Assembly (NCBI GenBank): GCA_023525975.1
Contig: CM042020.1
Location: 114,933,207 to 114,997,206 of the forward strand
Direction: 5' to 3'
From: Smallanthus sonchifolius
Lineage: Eukaryota; Streptophyta; Magnoliopsida; Asterales; Asteraceae
Length of the DNA stretch: 64,000 nucleotides
In this document: one piece after another, positions 1-11,077 of the stretch
Layout of the letters: the number at the start of each line of letters is the position of its first letter
Numbering within the stretch: position 1 is the stretch's first letter
Notes under the pieces: model-generated
What the model saw: only the letters and a program-made list of their open reading frames with translations
Database searches by the model: none
Told to the model about the DNA's origin: nothing
Program-made: the position numbers and the translations under genes

Positions 1-246
1 TTATGATGATGGACGGTGATGCTGGCGGCTTGATGAGTTACCCGGATGATATGAAGACTGGCATCCCGTTATGTTTTATTTATGTTATGTTTTATGTTTA
101 AGACAATGTTACGCTTCCGCATATTGAACAATGTTATGTTATGTTTGAAATGAAGTTTTCCGCTGCGTTATTTGATATTCAAGTTTAAGAACTGTTTGTG
201 AACGAGTAAATCCAACAAGTGAGGCCTCCCAGGTTTGGGGCTTACA
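1..246 (+). mobile_element. 3' end of a Gyp-G-type chromovirus LTR (fragment)
   Basis: This stretch matches the last ~250 bp of the Gyp-G LTRs near 55.36-55.60 kb and 61.9-62.15 kb. It includes the GGACGGTGATG start, the GACTGGCATCCCG box, the TTCCGCTGCGTTATTTG segment and the closing GAGTAAATCCAACAAGTGAGG box, and it ends in TTACA at 246. No primer-binding site follows, so this is the outer end of a 3' LTR or a solo LTR whose rest lies left of the window. Confidence 0.85.
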
Positions 247-1190
247 TTAGTATGGTTAACTTATGCCCTAAATGTAGATTCAAATAGTAAACCCTAAAGG
301 ATTCAAGTTATCATGGTCTCCTCTGGTGTTGTTGGTGCCGGCCGACAGCGACTTAGATACAGGAAGTTAATTCGTAGCAGGTAGTTACATGTGAGGTGAA
401 CATGACCCATTTAACCCGTGTATCTAATTATCTAAAATAGTTAAAACAGTCGGAGGTTATAACAAAGTTATAAATGTGTTAAACGGGTTGATGGTTATAA
501 CAAAGAAGTACTAACTGGTCTTAGTTTGTGGTTCACTTGAAACAATTAGCAGGTCTTATGAAGAAGCACTAGCTCTCTCTGTGTGTAGCTTTGGTTTTGC
601 TTTGTTTTTTTATTAGAAGCTATTTGTTTCATTTTGTTCGGTTACTTATAGCGGCCATATTTTCAGTATGTTGATTTGGTAGTATCAGGAGAAGCATTAA
701 ACGCCTTATATGGAAAACTACAAGCCTTACACAAGAGCAGCTAAAAAGCTCGTAGAGTTTGATATTTTTTCTCTATTTTTTCATGTGAATTGGTATGGAA
801 AAACTGCAATGACGGATTCTTTACCTTTTGTATTTAAAAAGGTTGTTTTGTACGTGTTTGACCCGTTAGAAAGAGAACATTTAGAGGGAACTTTGTGTTG
901 TTGGCCCGTATTTTACAACACGAATGTGATCATTTTACCCGAGTATATATGTCGTTATGTTTAAGTTGTTTAACAATTACTTCTTAATATTGCTTTGTGG
1001 TTGTCTTATTGTAGTCGTTCATTTATTGGCTAATTATTTTAACGATATATACTTTGGTATTGAACAAAACGGTTTTTGTTTAGAATGCAATTTAAAAGAA
1101 TGATAGCATTATGAAATTAACGTACCCGGTCACCGGACGGGTATAAAATTAGTTATTTACTGACACTACAAATTTGTTGATAAATATACA
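247..1190. other. unassigned AT-rich interval with one short ORF
   Basis: No transposon end, PBS or recognisable protein was found here. One open frame (710-964, plus, 84 codons) encodes a basic, aromatic-rich peptide that I do not recognise. It lacks a signal peptide or known motif, and its codon use does not stand out. It could be a remnant of a host exon or chance. A short near-repeat (GGTTATAACAAAG, about 454 and 493) is the only internal structure seen. Confidence 0.3.
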
Positions 1191-1199
1191 TTTGTTCTC

Positions 1200-1385
1200 G
1201 AGTAAACTGCAGTTTTCGTGCCTGAGGTTTGATGGTCTTAACAGGTTCAGTACACTCTTAACACTCTGAGTCCCTAACGTTACATTTCTTAACACTTACC
1301 GTCCCTGGCCCTAACATCCTTCCATTCTACCGTTAGTCCCCCCTCACGTGAGGGGTATTTTCGTCTTTTTGCCTTGTGTAATTTT
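1200..1385 (+). repeat. left terminal inverted repeat
   Basis: Pairs with 6731-6916 in reverse complement, with scattered mismatches. The terminal AAACTGCAGTTT is itself a palindrome, and CCTCACGTGAGG near 1345-1356 is a second palindrome containing a CACGTG core. The inner border is approximate. Confidence 0.85.
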
Positions 1386-1592
1386 GAAATCAAAGCCTAA
1401 TTTGCAGGTAAGGTTGTGAGGTAGACGATGGTTGAAATCCCTGCACTTTCGCTCTACCCACAACCATAGATTCTCTCCACCCCTCACAATTTTGCCTAGC
1501 CTAACCACCCTGGCCAAACCATCACCACCGGAGCCTCGCCTGACTGACATCAAAACCGACGTACCATAACCCCCTTTCTCACACCACCACGT

Positions 1593-1796
1593 TATAAGGG
1601 ATACCCGGTCAATCGGGTCAACACAACCAACTTAGGAAAGGATTTAAATATAATTTGTAATTTAAATGTATTCAATGTGTACAAATCAATCACCTAGTTT
1701 AGCTCCTTGAATTCCTCATTGTAATCCTCGATATAAGGACAACATTCTGTGAATGAAAAGTCAATTGATTTCAAGCCACAAGTTACAAACTTTATA
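1593..1796 (+). repeat. Copia 5' LTR (204 bp)
   Basis: Starts TATAAGGGATAC and ends ACAAACTTTATA directly before the PBS. It is 98 bp longer than the 3' copy because the middle (about 1655-1755) is missing from the latter. Confidence 0.92.
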
Positions 1797-1809
1797 TGGT
1801 AATCAGAGC
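1797..1809 (+). other. Copia primer-binding site (initiator tRNA-Met type)
   Basis: TGGTAATCAGAGC lies directly after the 5' LTR. It matches the usual plant TGGTATCAGAGC with one extra A. Confidence 0.85.
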
Positions 1810-1891
1810 CTCTAATCTCCTCTGAGTTCCCTCCGATCCCAAACCTCGTCGGAAAACCCATCTGCCTCTTCATTTTTTTTTTTCAATCATC

Positions 1892-2699
1892 ATGACCACT
1901 GCTATTATTCCTATAACCGCAAACACTCATTTTCCTATCAAACTCACGTCGAACAACTTTCCCGTCGGGAGAAAGCAGGTTCTCTCAACCCTCATTGGCC
2001 TTGACCTTGACAGGTTTATCGACGGCATAGCCGAAACCCCACCTAGATTTTTAGGTGGCGATGTTACCAAACCCAACCCAGCCTATCTCCCCTGGTTCCG
2101 TCAAGACCAAATAATCATCAGTGCTATTCTGGGAAGCTGCTCCGACACAATCCAACCTATTGTCTCCTCCGCGGAGACCTCTCGTCAGGCCTGGAAGCGC
2201 TTGACCGATAGCTATGCGAGTCTCTCGGTCCCGTATAATCTCCCTGAAGTCCAAGCTTGCTAAGAATCCCAAGGGTACAAGATCAGTTGCAGAATTCCTT
2301 CATGATATGAAGGTCATTGCCGATGAACTCACATTAGCCCAAAGTCCGATCGACGACGAAGATCTCATCATCCACATTCTGACCCAACTTGGTGACGAGT
2401 ACAATCACATCACCGCTGCTCTTAAGGTAAGGGATACCCCTCTGACCTATTCAGATCTGTTTGACAAGCTTGTAGACTATGAACGCTCCTTGAAAGAGAC
2501 CGCTTCAGTTCCGCTCATTGCTACTGTCAACAACACGCAAAAGCAGGTCGGACGCTATCCTTCACGGTCTGGGCAAGATGTTCGATTCCAAAACAGGCCC
2601 AACAATTTTGGACAAAGGCCATCTCGCTTTCAAGGACAAAACAGTGGCTACAGCCATGGCCAACGTGGTACTCGTAACTCTCTTTTTTGTCACTATTGA
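1892..2699 (+). pseudogene. Copia gag (capsid), frameshifted
   Basis: The first ATG (1892) after the leader opens a frame whose N-terminus resembles the Gag of small plant Copia elements (MTTAIIPIT..., then a PVGRKQ segment where family members usually have a Trp). The frame is right to about 2225, where a frameshift moves the rest (AEFLHDMKVIADELTLAQSP..., a UBN2-type Gag core) into the frame open from 2214 to 2699. A second shift near 2697 falls inside the CCHC zinc knuckle: Cys-His-Tyr is in one frame and PGHDTKEC in the next. Gag would package element RNA in cytoplasmic particles; this copy cannot encode an intact protein. Confidence 0.85.
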
Positions 2700-4150
2700 A
2701 TATCCCTGGTCACGATACAAAAGAATGCAGGAAATTGGCACGCTTTCTGAAAGATAACAACATCACCATCAACATGTCTTCACCAACAACCCCGATGGTC
2801 AACACCTCCTCGACTCGGTCAACATCCCCTACACCACCATGGATGTTTGATACCGGAGCATCCCACCATGTTACCTCTGACCTCTCGTCTCTACACACCC
2901 TGTCAGAATATGGAGGGCCTGATGAAATTGTGCTAGGAGATGGTAAAGGTTTGTATATCTCTCACACCGGTCACACAACTCTCTCCACTCAATCTCGACC
3001 TTTAAACTTACAAAATGTCTTGCATGTTCCTCAGTTACGTAACAACCTTATTTCTGTTGCTAAACTCTGCAAATCTAACAATGTTTCTGTTGAATTTTTT
3101 CCCTATCATTTTTTGGTTAAGGACCTTCGCACCGGGGCACATCTCATGCGTGGAGTGAACGTCAATGATATCTATTATGCCGCCATCCACTCGCTTCGTC
3201 GCCTTCCACAAGTCAACACAACCACAACCGAGTGTATCCTTTCATGGCATCACAAGCTTGGACATCATTCAATCAAAGTTCTCAAACGTCTACTCAAGAA
3301 TTTAGAACTTGATTTCAATAAAATGTCAAATATTTCGTTTCATTGTGATGCTTGTTCTATTAATAAAAGCCATAAAATGCCTTTTGGCGCAAATTCCTTC
3401 AATGCATCTAAACCTTTAGAACTCATATACTCGGATGTTTGGGGACCGGTTCAAACCTCTAATGATGGCTACACTTACTATGTCATCTTTGTGGACTTTT
3501 ACTCTAAATATATTTGGCTATACCCGATGAAAAGAAAGTCCGACATTTCCACCCTCTTCCCACAATTTAAAACATTATTTGAAATTTTTTTAATACTCCC
3601 CTCGTTTCACTATTCACAGATAATGGCGGTGAGTATGTCGGTCTCATTAAATATCTCCAAACTAATGGGATATCCCACTTCACCACTCCCTCACACACCC
3701 CGGAGCAAAATGGTGTTGCCGAACGCCGTCATGGGCATGTGGTAGAAACCGGTTTATCACTTCTTCACTATGCTCAACTACCGCTCACTTTTTGGACTCA
3801 TGCATTCCAAACTGCGGTTCATCTCATCAATCGCCTACCCACACCCATCCTTGATTTCAAATCCCCGTATGAACAGTTATACAATGCTCCACCTTCCTAC
3901 ATGAAGCTTAAACCGTTTGGGTGTTTGTGTTTCCCTTGGTTGCGTCCCTATGCCCCTTCCAAACTTCATCCTCGATCCATAAAATGCATTTTTTTAGGAT
4001 ACTCATCCTCCAAATCCGCCTATAAATGTTATGATCCCGTGTCCCACCGTCTTTACCATTCTCGTCATGTTGATTTTGTGGAACACATATTTCCATACAA
4101 AACAAACTCCCCACAACCCCTTTTCCCCTTTCCACAACCGCCACCTTCCT
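2700..4150 (+). pseudogene. Copia protease and integrase, frameshifted
   Basis: The frame open to 3745 holds the protease active site MFDTGASHHVT near 2844-2876, the GAG-pre-integrase HHCC region (WHHKLGHHS ... CDACSINKSHK) and the first integrase aspartate in LIYSDVWGPV. Near 3590 the frame breaks. The second catalytic region (TDNGGEYVG, about 3620) and the EQNG segment continue in another frame, which is open again from 3739 and runs through the integrase C-terminal region (FLGYSSSKSAYKCYDP). After about 4150 the sequence is a low-complexity Pro/Ser/Thr linker. No working enzyme can be made. Confidence 0.88.
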
Positions 4151-4214
4151 TGACACCCCATGTGCATCCTCTGACTCATCATCAAATCCTATACATTCCA
4201 CTACTCAAATTCCC

Positions 4215-5351
4215 TTGCCACCCCATGCAACCTCTACCTCTCCTCATCAACACAGTACCCACAACCAACCTTCCTCTATTACCCCAACCACTCCAGCCTC
4301 AACATCTGCTTCAATTTCACCACCCCCTTCTGACCCCTCTTCCCCTCTCTCGACATCACCAAACTCCACCAACCTAACGCCTACTCCAACTCCTCACCCA
4401 ACCACTACTGAAGCACCCTCCCAATCCCCATCACCTCACACTCATACAGATTCTTTACCGTCCCGCACCAGAAAACCAAACCCCAAGTACTTCAATTCTA
4501 ACTTCATCAACTCCACCACCATTCACCCCATTCCACGAACTCTTGAGCCAACCACTCACACTCAAGCGTTAAAAGATCCTAAGTGGAGACAAGCTATGGA
4601 CTCGGAGTTCAACGCTCTTCTCCAAAACCAAACTTGGGAACTCGTTCCTACTACCTCTCAAACTCCTATTGGTTGCAAATGGGTGTTCCGTATCAAACGT
4701 AATCCCGATGGTTCGATTGCCAAATACAAGGCAAGACTTGTGGCTAAAGGTTTCCTTCAACAATATAGCAAGGATTACTTTGACACCTTTAGCCCCGTTA
4801 CAAAACCCGTCACCATTCGTACCATTCTCTCCATTGCCCTCTCTAAAAACTGGCCATTACGTCAGCTTGACGTTAACAATGCCTTTCTTCATGGCACCCT
4901 TCATGAGGAAGTCTTCATGACTCAACCACCGGGGTATGTCCATCCACAATTTCCCCATCACATATCTAAGCACAAAAAATCCCTCTATGGCCTTAAACAA
5001 GCTCCTAGAGCTTGGTATATCGAGCTCACCACCTTTCTTCTTCGGTTCGGTTGTCAAAAATCACTAGCCGATGAGTCACTTTTCATCTATCAACACCATA
5101 ATGTTACATGCTACTTTATGGTCTATGTTGACGATATTGTCATCACGGGCAATGATCCAAAGTTTCTTGACCACTTCACCACGACTCTAAGCAACAAATT
5201 TTCGGTTAAGGATCTTGGCTCTCTTCACCATTTTTTAGGTATTGATGTTATTCCCACACTCACCGGTCTTTTTCTTTCCCAACATCGTCATATCCAAGAT
5301 GTCCTTACCCAATTCCACATTGAGGGTGCAAAAGTGTCATCACCCCCCTGA
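4215..5351 (+). pseudogene. Copia reverse transcriptase
   Basis: After a Pro/Ser/Thr-rich linker (about 100 codons) the RVT_2-type polymerase starts near 4566 with DPKWRQAMDSEF. It contains the WVFRIKRNPDGSIAKYKARLVAKGF motif region, the first catalytic aspartate in LDVNNAFLHG, SLYGLKQAPRAWY, and the YVDDIVITGN active site at about 5126-5155. The fold is complete as far as VLTQFHIEGAKV, then a frameshift and a TGA at 5349-5351 end the frame just before the RNase H link. It is the best-preserved part of this element. Confidence 0.9.
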
Positions 5352-6060
5352 GTGTCACCGACCCCTTATCTCCTACTGATCCCTCTCCTTTAGTTGATGC
5401 CACTCCCTACCGCAAGCTAGTGGGATCTCTTCAATACTTAGCCTTCACCCGTCCCGACATTTCATTTGCCATCAACAAACTACCCCAATTCATGCATGCT
5501 CCTCGTCAAGCTCATTGACAAGCCCTTAAACGTGTCCTTCGTTACCTTAAAGGAACCATTCATCATGGTCTTTTCTTAAACCATGACTCTCCTCTCACAC
5601 TCTCGGCCTTCTCTGATTTTGACTGGGGTAGTTTTAATGATGCGGGTCGGTCTACTACAGCCTATCTCTTATATCTTGGCACGAACATCATTTCTTGGAG
5701 ATATACACGGCAAAAGTCCGTCTCACGTTCTTCTACTGAAGCCGAGTACAAGGCCTTAGCTAATGCCTTTGCTGAACTTCTTTGGATCAAAAATTTTATT
5801 AATAGAACTGGGCATTACTACTAACCAAATACCAACTTTTTTTTGTGACAATACAGGTGCTACTTATCTCTATGCCAATCCCATATACCACTCTCGCATG
5901 AAGCATGTGGCTATAGACTACCACTTTGTACGAGAACAAGTTTTTGCCGGCTCGCTACGTGTCCTTCACATCAGCCTCACAAGATCAACTTGCTGATTTG
6001 TTGACAAAACCGCTGCCCCGAGCTCCATTTTTACGAATCCGTTCCAAGATTAGAGTATTC
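5352..6060 (+). pseudogene. Copia RNase H region, broken
   Basis: Another frame continues the polyprotein with DATPYRKLVGSLQYLAFTRP, an in-frame TGA at 5515-5517 where family members have Trp, then SDFDWGSFNDAGRSTTAYL and SRSSTEAEYKALA, which are RNase H landmarks. Near 5790 a further shift moves the end (FFCDNTGATYLYANP ... HVAIDYHFVREQV) into a third frame, and another shift near 5940 carries the terminal QLADLLTKPLP segment. At least three lesions are visible in 700 bp. Confidence 0.85.
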
Positions 6061-6073
6061 GACGGATCCTCCA

Positions 6074-6086
6074 TTTTGTGGGGGCA
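6074..6086 (+). other. Copia polypurine tract
   Basis: TTTTGTGGGGGCA lies directly before the 3' LTR and would prime plus-strand DNA synthesis. Confidence 0.75.
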
Positions 6087-6192
6087 TATAAGGGATACTC
6101 GGTCAACTGGGTCAACACAACCAACTTAGGAAAGGATTTAAATATAATTTGAAAAGTCAATTGATTTCAAGCCATAAATTTCAAACTTTATA
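6087..6192 (+). repeat. Copia 3' LTR (106 bp, internally deleted)
   Basis: Both ends match the 5' LTR, but about 98 bp of the centre is missing. The junction lies at a TG microhomology (AATTTG joined to AAAAGTC). Confidence 0.92.
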
Positions 6193-6730
6193 CACGTTGC
6201 CACCTCCGACACCCACCTTCCATCCGCCACGTTCGTCGTCTACCCTCTGGCCGCCGCCTCCTCATCTTACCACCGACTTTTTCACCTGAGCTAATCTCTC
6301 CCCTTTTCTTGAACTAATCTCATCCGTTTTCTTCAGTGTCGACCTAACCCCACCCCTTCGATGCAGATGAGCACCTCTTGGTTTTTTAATCATACTTTTG
6401 ACTGGGTATTTCTTCTAGCTACAGGTGGTGGTCTTGAAGCTGCGATTGTGATAATAAAATCACCAAACTGCAGAAAATGGTAATTTGGTGTGGGTTTTGA
6501 TTTTATGTTTGACCCAGATGTGCAGGATTTGATTTTGTGTTTGACCCAGATGTGGGTTTTGATTTTGTAAAGGATTTGGTTATATGGTGGTGGTGGGTTT
6601 TGATTTTGTGAAGGATTTGGTTATCTGGTGTTGGTGGTTTACCGGTGTCAGCGGTGCCGGAGACAGGTTCATATGAAGATGACGATGACGCAAACTGAAA
6701 AGAGATACATTTAGTTAAGTAAATTACATA

Positions 6731-6916
6731 AGGAAAAAAGACGAAAATACCCCTCACGTGAGGGGCACGTGAGGGAGAACTAACGGAAGAATGGACGGAC
6801 GTTAGGGCCAGGGACGGTAAGTGTTAAGAAATGTAACTTCAGGAACTCAGATTGTTAGGGGAGTATAGAACCTGTTAATACCATCAAACCTCAGGGACGA
6901 AAACTGCAGTTTACTC
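6731..6916 (-). repeat. right terminal inverted repeat
   Basis: Reverse complement of the left repeat. It carries an extra partial copy of the CACGTGAGGG motif (around 6753-6775), so the right TIR is slightly longer there. Confidence 0.85.
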
Positions 6917-6925
6917 TTTGTTCTG

Positions 6926-7631
6926 ATGACATAGTTGGAGGATGAGGAAAATGTTCATGTAAATGATACTACCAGAGAGGATGAGGATGATGAAAATGAG
7001 ACTGATAAGCTTGCAACATGATGATGATGATGATGATGATGATGGTATGTATAGACATGAAGTTTTTTTTTATTAACAGGCACTTGTCGAGAAGAATCCG
7101 TTAATTATGGATGCACCTGATCGAAGATATGCTACATTATTTCTCTAACAGTTAAATTTTCAGAAGAACTTACATGCAGAATAAGTAGTTTAGTCATTAG
7201 CGGAGATTATGATCTACCTTGTTTGTGTTTTTATATCATGTATTGTAACTAATATTTTTTTGTACATCATGTTGGGATGTTGTTTTAATCGGATATTAAT
7301 GTAAAAAATTCAGTCTTTGGAAGGTGATGTTGCAGAATATTCTAAAAGCTTAGATAATTTTAGGAACTCAACTGAAGGAGATGAAGAATGGTTCTAAATT
7401 TCTCAAATGCAATCCAGGTAGTTTTCTTTTTATATTATATACCATTACTATACAGGAATAATCAGAATATATCATGATTAAATATGTATCATGTATTTCT
7501 CTCGTGTAAAATATCAGTGAACAAGTTGCATCATACATGTAGCACCCAAGTCTAATGATGAAAGGGATGCAACAAAAGGAGATCTGTTGTCTCGTGAAAT
7601 TTTTCAATAACTTATATTTTCTGTTGCTAAC
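6926..7631. other. unassigned interval with GAT microsatellite
   Basis: About 7018-7044 is a (GAT)n tract. It follows an acidic open stretch (about 6942-7020: Glu/Asp-rich, ending TDKLAT, then a stop). The segment after TTATTAACAG at 7078 looks exon-like by composition, but I cannot name a gene. No transposon ends were found except the CTAAC TSD of the next element at 7627-7631. Confidence 0.3.
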
Positions 7632-8319
7632 TAATGATGTAGGAGGATCCATTCTCATTTGCTCCTCCTCTTAATCAAACAAAAATAAGATGCTGCAGGC
7701 ACCTCAAGAACGGAGGAGGAGACCTCTCCTGAAGGAAGATCCTCAGCACTCTGAACAAATAGAAGGAGAGGACTCTCCCTCCTGTCTAACAAATACGACA
7801 TCGACACAATAATCGAGAGATGTCTTACCTTCGGTAGTCAAACCTCGATGGACGAGATAAACGGAGCACAGACCTACTAAAGAGACAAAACAAGTGTAGT
7901 CGCTGTCAACAGAAAGTAAAGTCAAAATATTACTAGAATCAGGCACCAGTAAGAAAGAGAAAACTGAGGAGAAGAAAGTAGCATGCCAAGCTTCCTCTTC
8001 TGGAGAAGTCACGAGATCAAATTGAAGAACGAGAAAGCACTCAAAGGCCACTATAAATACTAGCCTTAGAAGTCATTTGAGAACTTCCCGGATCAAATAC
8101 TCAGATCCATAAGTTTTAGCTTTATCCTCTCCTCTTTGCTCTCGTTACTTCCCCTTGTATTCTAGATCACTTCTCCTTGTATTTACCTTACTCTTCCTGT
8201 TGTAATCAGTGATCCTCCCTTGTATTAGTACCACTTAGCCTTGGAACCCCCAAGGATAAGTGCCTCATTATATTGATAAAATCATACTTTATCCCTACCG
8301 CATTATCGTTGTAGCAATA
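7632..8319 (+). repeat. Tat-like 5' LTR
   Basis: Starts TAATGATGTAGG and ends GTTGTAGCAATA. A likely TATA box (TATAAATA) lies at 8052-8059, so transcription would start near 8085. Confidence 0.92.
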
Positions 8320-8321
8320 AG

Positions 8322-8339
8322 TGGCGCCCACCGTGGAGC
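8322..8339 (+). other. Tat-like primer-binding site
   Basis: TGGCGCCCACCGTGGAGC begins 2 bp after the LTR. The TGG start fits pairing with a tRNA 3' CCA end; the tRNA species was not determined. Confidence 0.75.
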
Positions 8340-8422
8340 ACGCTTCGATCTAGCTACTTGAAGTGTGTCTCATTTCTAGATTCACTCGTTGTTTTTGTTG
8401 TTTTCTTTCTCAGCGGAAGGGA

Positions 8423-9866
8423 ATGTCTTGCAAAAATCAACCAATCTCGGAGGAGCTTCCTTCTCCAAGCTCTCCTAATGAAGTTGTCGAAATATCCCAC
8501 ATGATGGAACTTACACCCGAATGGGTTATGGAATATTTCCCCAAACTATAGCAGTTAACAAACGACCATGTTCGAAAGGAGAGGATGAAAGGTGTGGCGG
8601 TAAGGCTCTCCTACGAGCAATAAATAAGAGGCACCCCTGATAACACGCCTCCCCATCAAATAGGTAGGCAGATCGTCATCAACAGAACAATCACAGGAGC
8701 CTCGAGGCAGTTAGGAGTAACCCCTAAATCTATCGCTACGCCCATCTTGGGAGTACTATCGCGGAGCCCGACTTTCGGAGCCTCAGGAAGTGCCCTTCCC
8801 CCGATCCAACAAACACAAGCCTCAACGGGGCCGCAACTCCCCATAAGCCAACTCCTCGCAGCGCAGACCATGTCTTACATCCCATACACGCCATACTACC
8901 CTTGGAAAAATCTGAGGATGCCACTGGCTCTTCCTTACCAGGAAGGGCCGCCCGTTCTCCTTAACTCCACACCCGGTGGCATAGGAAGGGCCGCATCTCA
9001 AATCACAGCTGGAAGAATCATCCCGTAGACAGAGAGCGATGAGCTCTTAGACGAGCTTCTAAAGCCATACATGCCCCTAGATTCCGACAAGTTCACAAAG
9101 AGAATCGCCGAATTCAAATTTCCTACCAAAAGTAAGATGTCGTCTAATGTACATCAGGCAAAGGGAAGATGAACTCCTGGAGGACTTCATGGAGAGATAT
9201 AAGAAGGAAAGTCTCTATGTAGGAGAGGCCAGTGAACGAATGAGAGTCTCAGGTTTTGTTCATGGGGTTCGCCTGAAACAACCGTGTGAAGAAATGGGGC
9301 AAACATCCCCCAAGACAATGGAAGAGGCCCTAGAAATGGCTGGTGCATTCCTCCAAGAAAAAGAAGCCCTACAAGTATGAGAAACTTGTTTAAAGACATA
9401 TATGGGAAAGTCTTCTCCTCCATCCAGGTACCGCTCCAAGTCATCGTATGTAGAACGAAGAACAGGAGGATACCATTCCGACACCGGAAGAAAATATGAC
9501 AGAACTCCTTACTCCAGGCCAAGGAGAGAGAGAACTCCCGAGATGAAAAGAGGGGTCCAGTTCACTGAGCTAACCAAGACGCCAAGGAAAATCTTGGCCA
9601 TCGAAGAAGCCCGCTTCTCTTTCAATCCCTCAAAACCAATGGCCCGTCCGGGAAGAGACATGTCCAAGTACTGGGAATTCCATGGTGATAAGGGTCACCA
9701 CACCAACGATTGTTTTCATTTGAAGAGGCAGATTGAAGATGACGTCAAAACAAGAGAGTTGGCCCATCTAATTAAAAACATTAGGGAAAAGAAAGGGTCA
9801 GAAGGATCCAAGGACGGTAAGCTATCCAGGTATAATACGGTGTACATGATTCAGAGCATGGGATAA
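8423..9866 (+). pseudogene. Tat-like gag, several stops and frameshifts
   Basis: The likely start is ATG 8423 (MSCKNQPISEEL...), with a stop at 8549. Gag pieces follow in other frames. 8747-9028 is a Pro/Ala-rich linker. 9147-9380 contains the retrotransposon Gag core (QREDELLEDFMERYKKES ... GFVHGVRL ... ALEMAGAFL). 9402-9866 is a basic Arg/Ser tail with the zinc-knuckle-like segment YWEFHGDKGHHTNDCFHLK. Relatives have Cys where this copy has Trp in YWEFH, so the metal site is lost. The protein would coat element RNA; this copy is dead. Confidence 0.85.
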
Positions 9867-9954
9867 CGTCTACATGAGAAACCAAGAGATTTGGGGGTTC
9901 ATCGAAAGATCAATTTCCATTCCTTCCACAGAGAAAGGTATTCCTCCTCTCTTG

Positions 9955-10430
9955 TAGTTATAAGGGCACAAGTAGAAGGGCAATAGGTCCACAGAGTCTA
10001 CATCGACGGAGGCAGTGCCTCCAAAGTCATATATGAACATTGTTTTCTCTAGTTAGGGGAGAAGGTTAGAAGAAGATTAAGGAATTCAGACGTCCCCTTG
10101 GTCGGTTTCTTAGGAGAAAAATTCCAACTAGTTGGAGAGGTAGAGCTGGAAGTCACGCTTGGGAAGGACACAGATCACGTACAGAAAGGCTGACCTTTTT
10201 GGTGGTACGATCCCCTTCCACATACAACATCCTGATCGGACGGCCGGGCGTCTGTACCTTCAGAGCGGTCATCTCTGCTCACTCCATGATAAGATTCTCG
10301 ACCATCGCTGAAATCTCGACCATAATGACAGACGAAAGGGAGGGGCAGGTATTCTCCGTGAAAAACACAAAGGAGATCTCCAGTTGTAAAAATCGTGCAA
10401 GGAGAAAAGCGTAGAGTTCAGGAGATGGTT
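9955..10430 (+). pseudogene. Tat-like aspartic protease remnant
   Basis: Translation near 9995-10047 gives VYIDGGSASKVIYEHCF, the retropepsin active-site form typical of Tat-lineage Gypsy elements (DGGS in place of D-T/S-G). A stop follows. A frameshifted continuation, open from 10199, reads RSPSTYNILIGRPGVCTF, matching the C-terminal flap/ILGR segment of the same protease. The enzyme would cut the polyprotein; the frame is broken at least twice. Confidence 0.75.
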
Positions 10431-10589
10431 TAAAGGCTGCACATCACTTCCTTGCCAAATCAGTAGGGAGGTCTCCCTTTTTGCCCAAAGCACGAGTAGG
10501 AACCGGGAGAGGTCCAGGGCCAAGGAAATGGAGATGGCCCCCTCAGCAAAAGATGGAGAGTTATATTCAAAAGTTAGAGGAAAAGCAGT

Positions 10590-10860
10590 GTGTGTTACCC
10601 GTATAACCAAATAGGACGACAAACGAATACCTGTACACCCCGCCAACAGGATCGTAAGGGAGAAAAAGGTAAGGCACCTCCTCCTAAAAGGTCGATGCTC
10701 ACCATGTTTCATACATCTAGGCGCCTATGGAAGTATCTCCAAGGACGCCAAGTCGATGTCATAACTGACCAATCTTACAAGGAAATGAAGACGTGGACGA
10801 AAAATTCGGGACAACCGGCAAGTGGATAATGGGGTCAAGGGAACATGAATCACTCCACCT
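10590..10860 (+). pseudogene. RNase H scrap left after pol deletion
   Basis: The peptide at about 10690-10790 reads MLTMFHTSRRLWKYLQGRQ then VDVITDQSYKEM. A shifted frame from 10793 gives GTTGKWIMGSREHE. In Tat-lineage polyproteins the same order occurs late in RNase H (LALVHASRRLRRYFQ..., then a TDQP segment, then SGRMAKWAIEL). RT, which should lie upstream, is missing: only about 150 bp separate this from the protease end. So the element lost RT by deletion, while integrase was lost from the other side. Confidence 0.6.
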
Positions 10861-11077
10861 ACCCTGGGTTGCCAATGACGAAAGCCTCATGCTAAAAAAC
10901 CCAAGGGAAACAAAGGAGTCACCGACAAACGAAGAAGAAACAAGAAAATTCTACGAGGAGGAAGACGCAAGTGCTGGAGATTCAGGAGCTAGTCAAGAAG
11001 AATTTGATAGCCCCAAGAAAGGTTAGACTTAGGCACACTCCTAAGACCCCTATCGACTCCCCGATACACAAGAGGGG

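Larger units (their letters stand above)
1593..6192 (+). mobile_element. Ty1/copia retrotransposon with TATA...TATA LTR ends
   Basis: LTRs at 1593-1796 and 6087-6192 begin TATAAGGG and end CTTTATA. CACGT (1588-1592 and 6193-6197) is a perfect 5-bp TSD. A PBS follows the 5' LTR and a purine-rich tract precedes the 3' LTR. The domain order is gag, protease, integrase, RT, RNase H, which is the Ty1/copia order. RT and RNase H wording resembles the Ale/Retrofit lineage (inference). All genes are frameshifted. The element sits inside the TIR transposon at 1200-6916. Confidence 0.95.
1200..6916. mobile_element. non-autonomous TIR DNA transposon (Mutator-like?), split by a Copia insertion
   Basis: The ends are long inverted repeats. 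The left begins GAGTAAACTGCAGTTTTCG at 1200 and the right ends in its complement at 6916. TTTGTTCTC (1191-1199) and TTTGTTCTG (6917-6925) flank it as a 9-bp duplication with one mismatch, or a perfect 8-bp one. Long TIRs with a 9-bp duplication fit Mutator-like elements; an 8-bp reading would fit hAT. Without the nested Copia the element is about 1.1 kb and has no transposase. The interior (6198-6730) has short GGGTTTTGATTTTG repeats at 6490-6620. Confidence 0.8.

Noticed and set aside
710..964. Host gene call for the 84-codon frame
   Set aside because: No recognisable domain, no splice partners or promoter, and length near chance level; kept only as a note in the unassigned interval.
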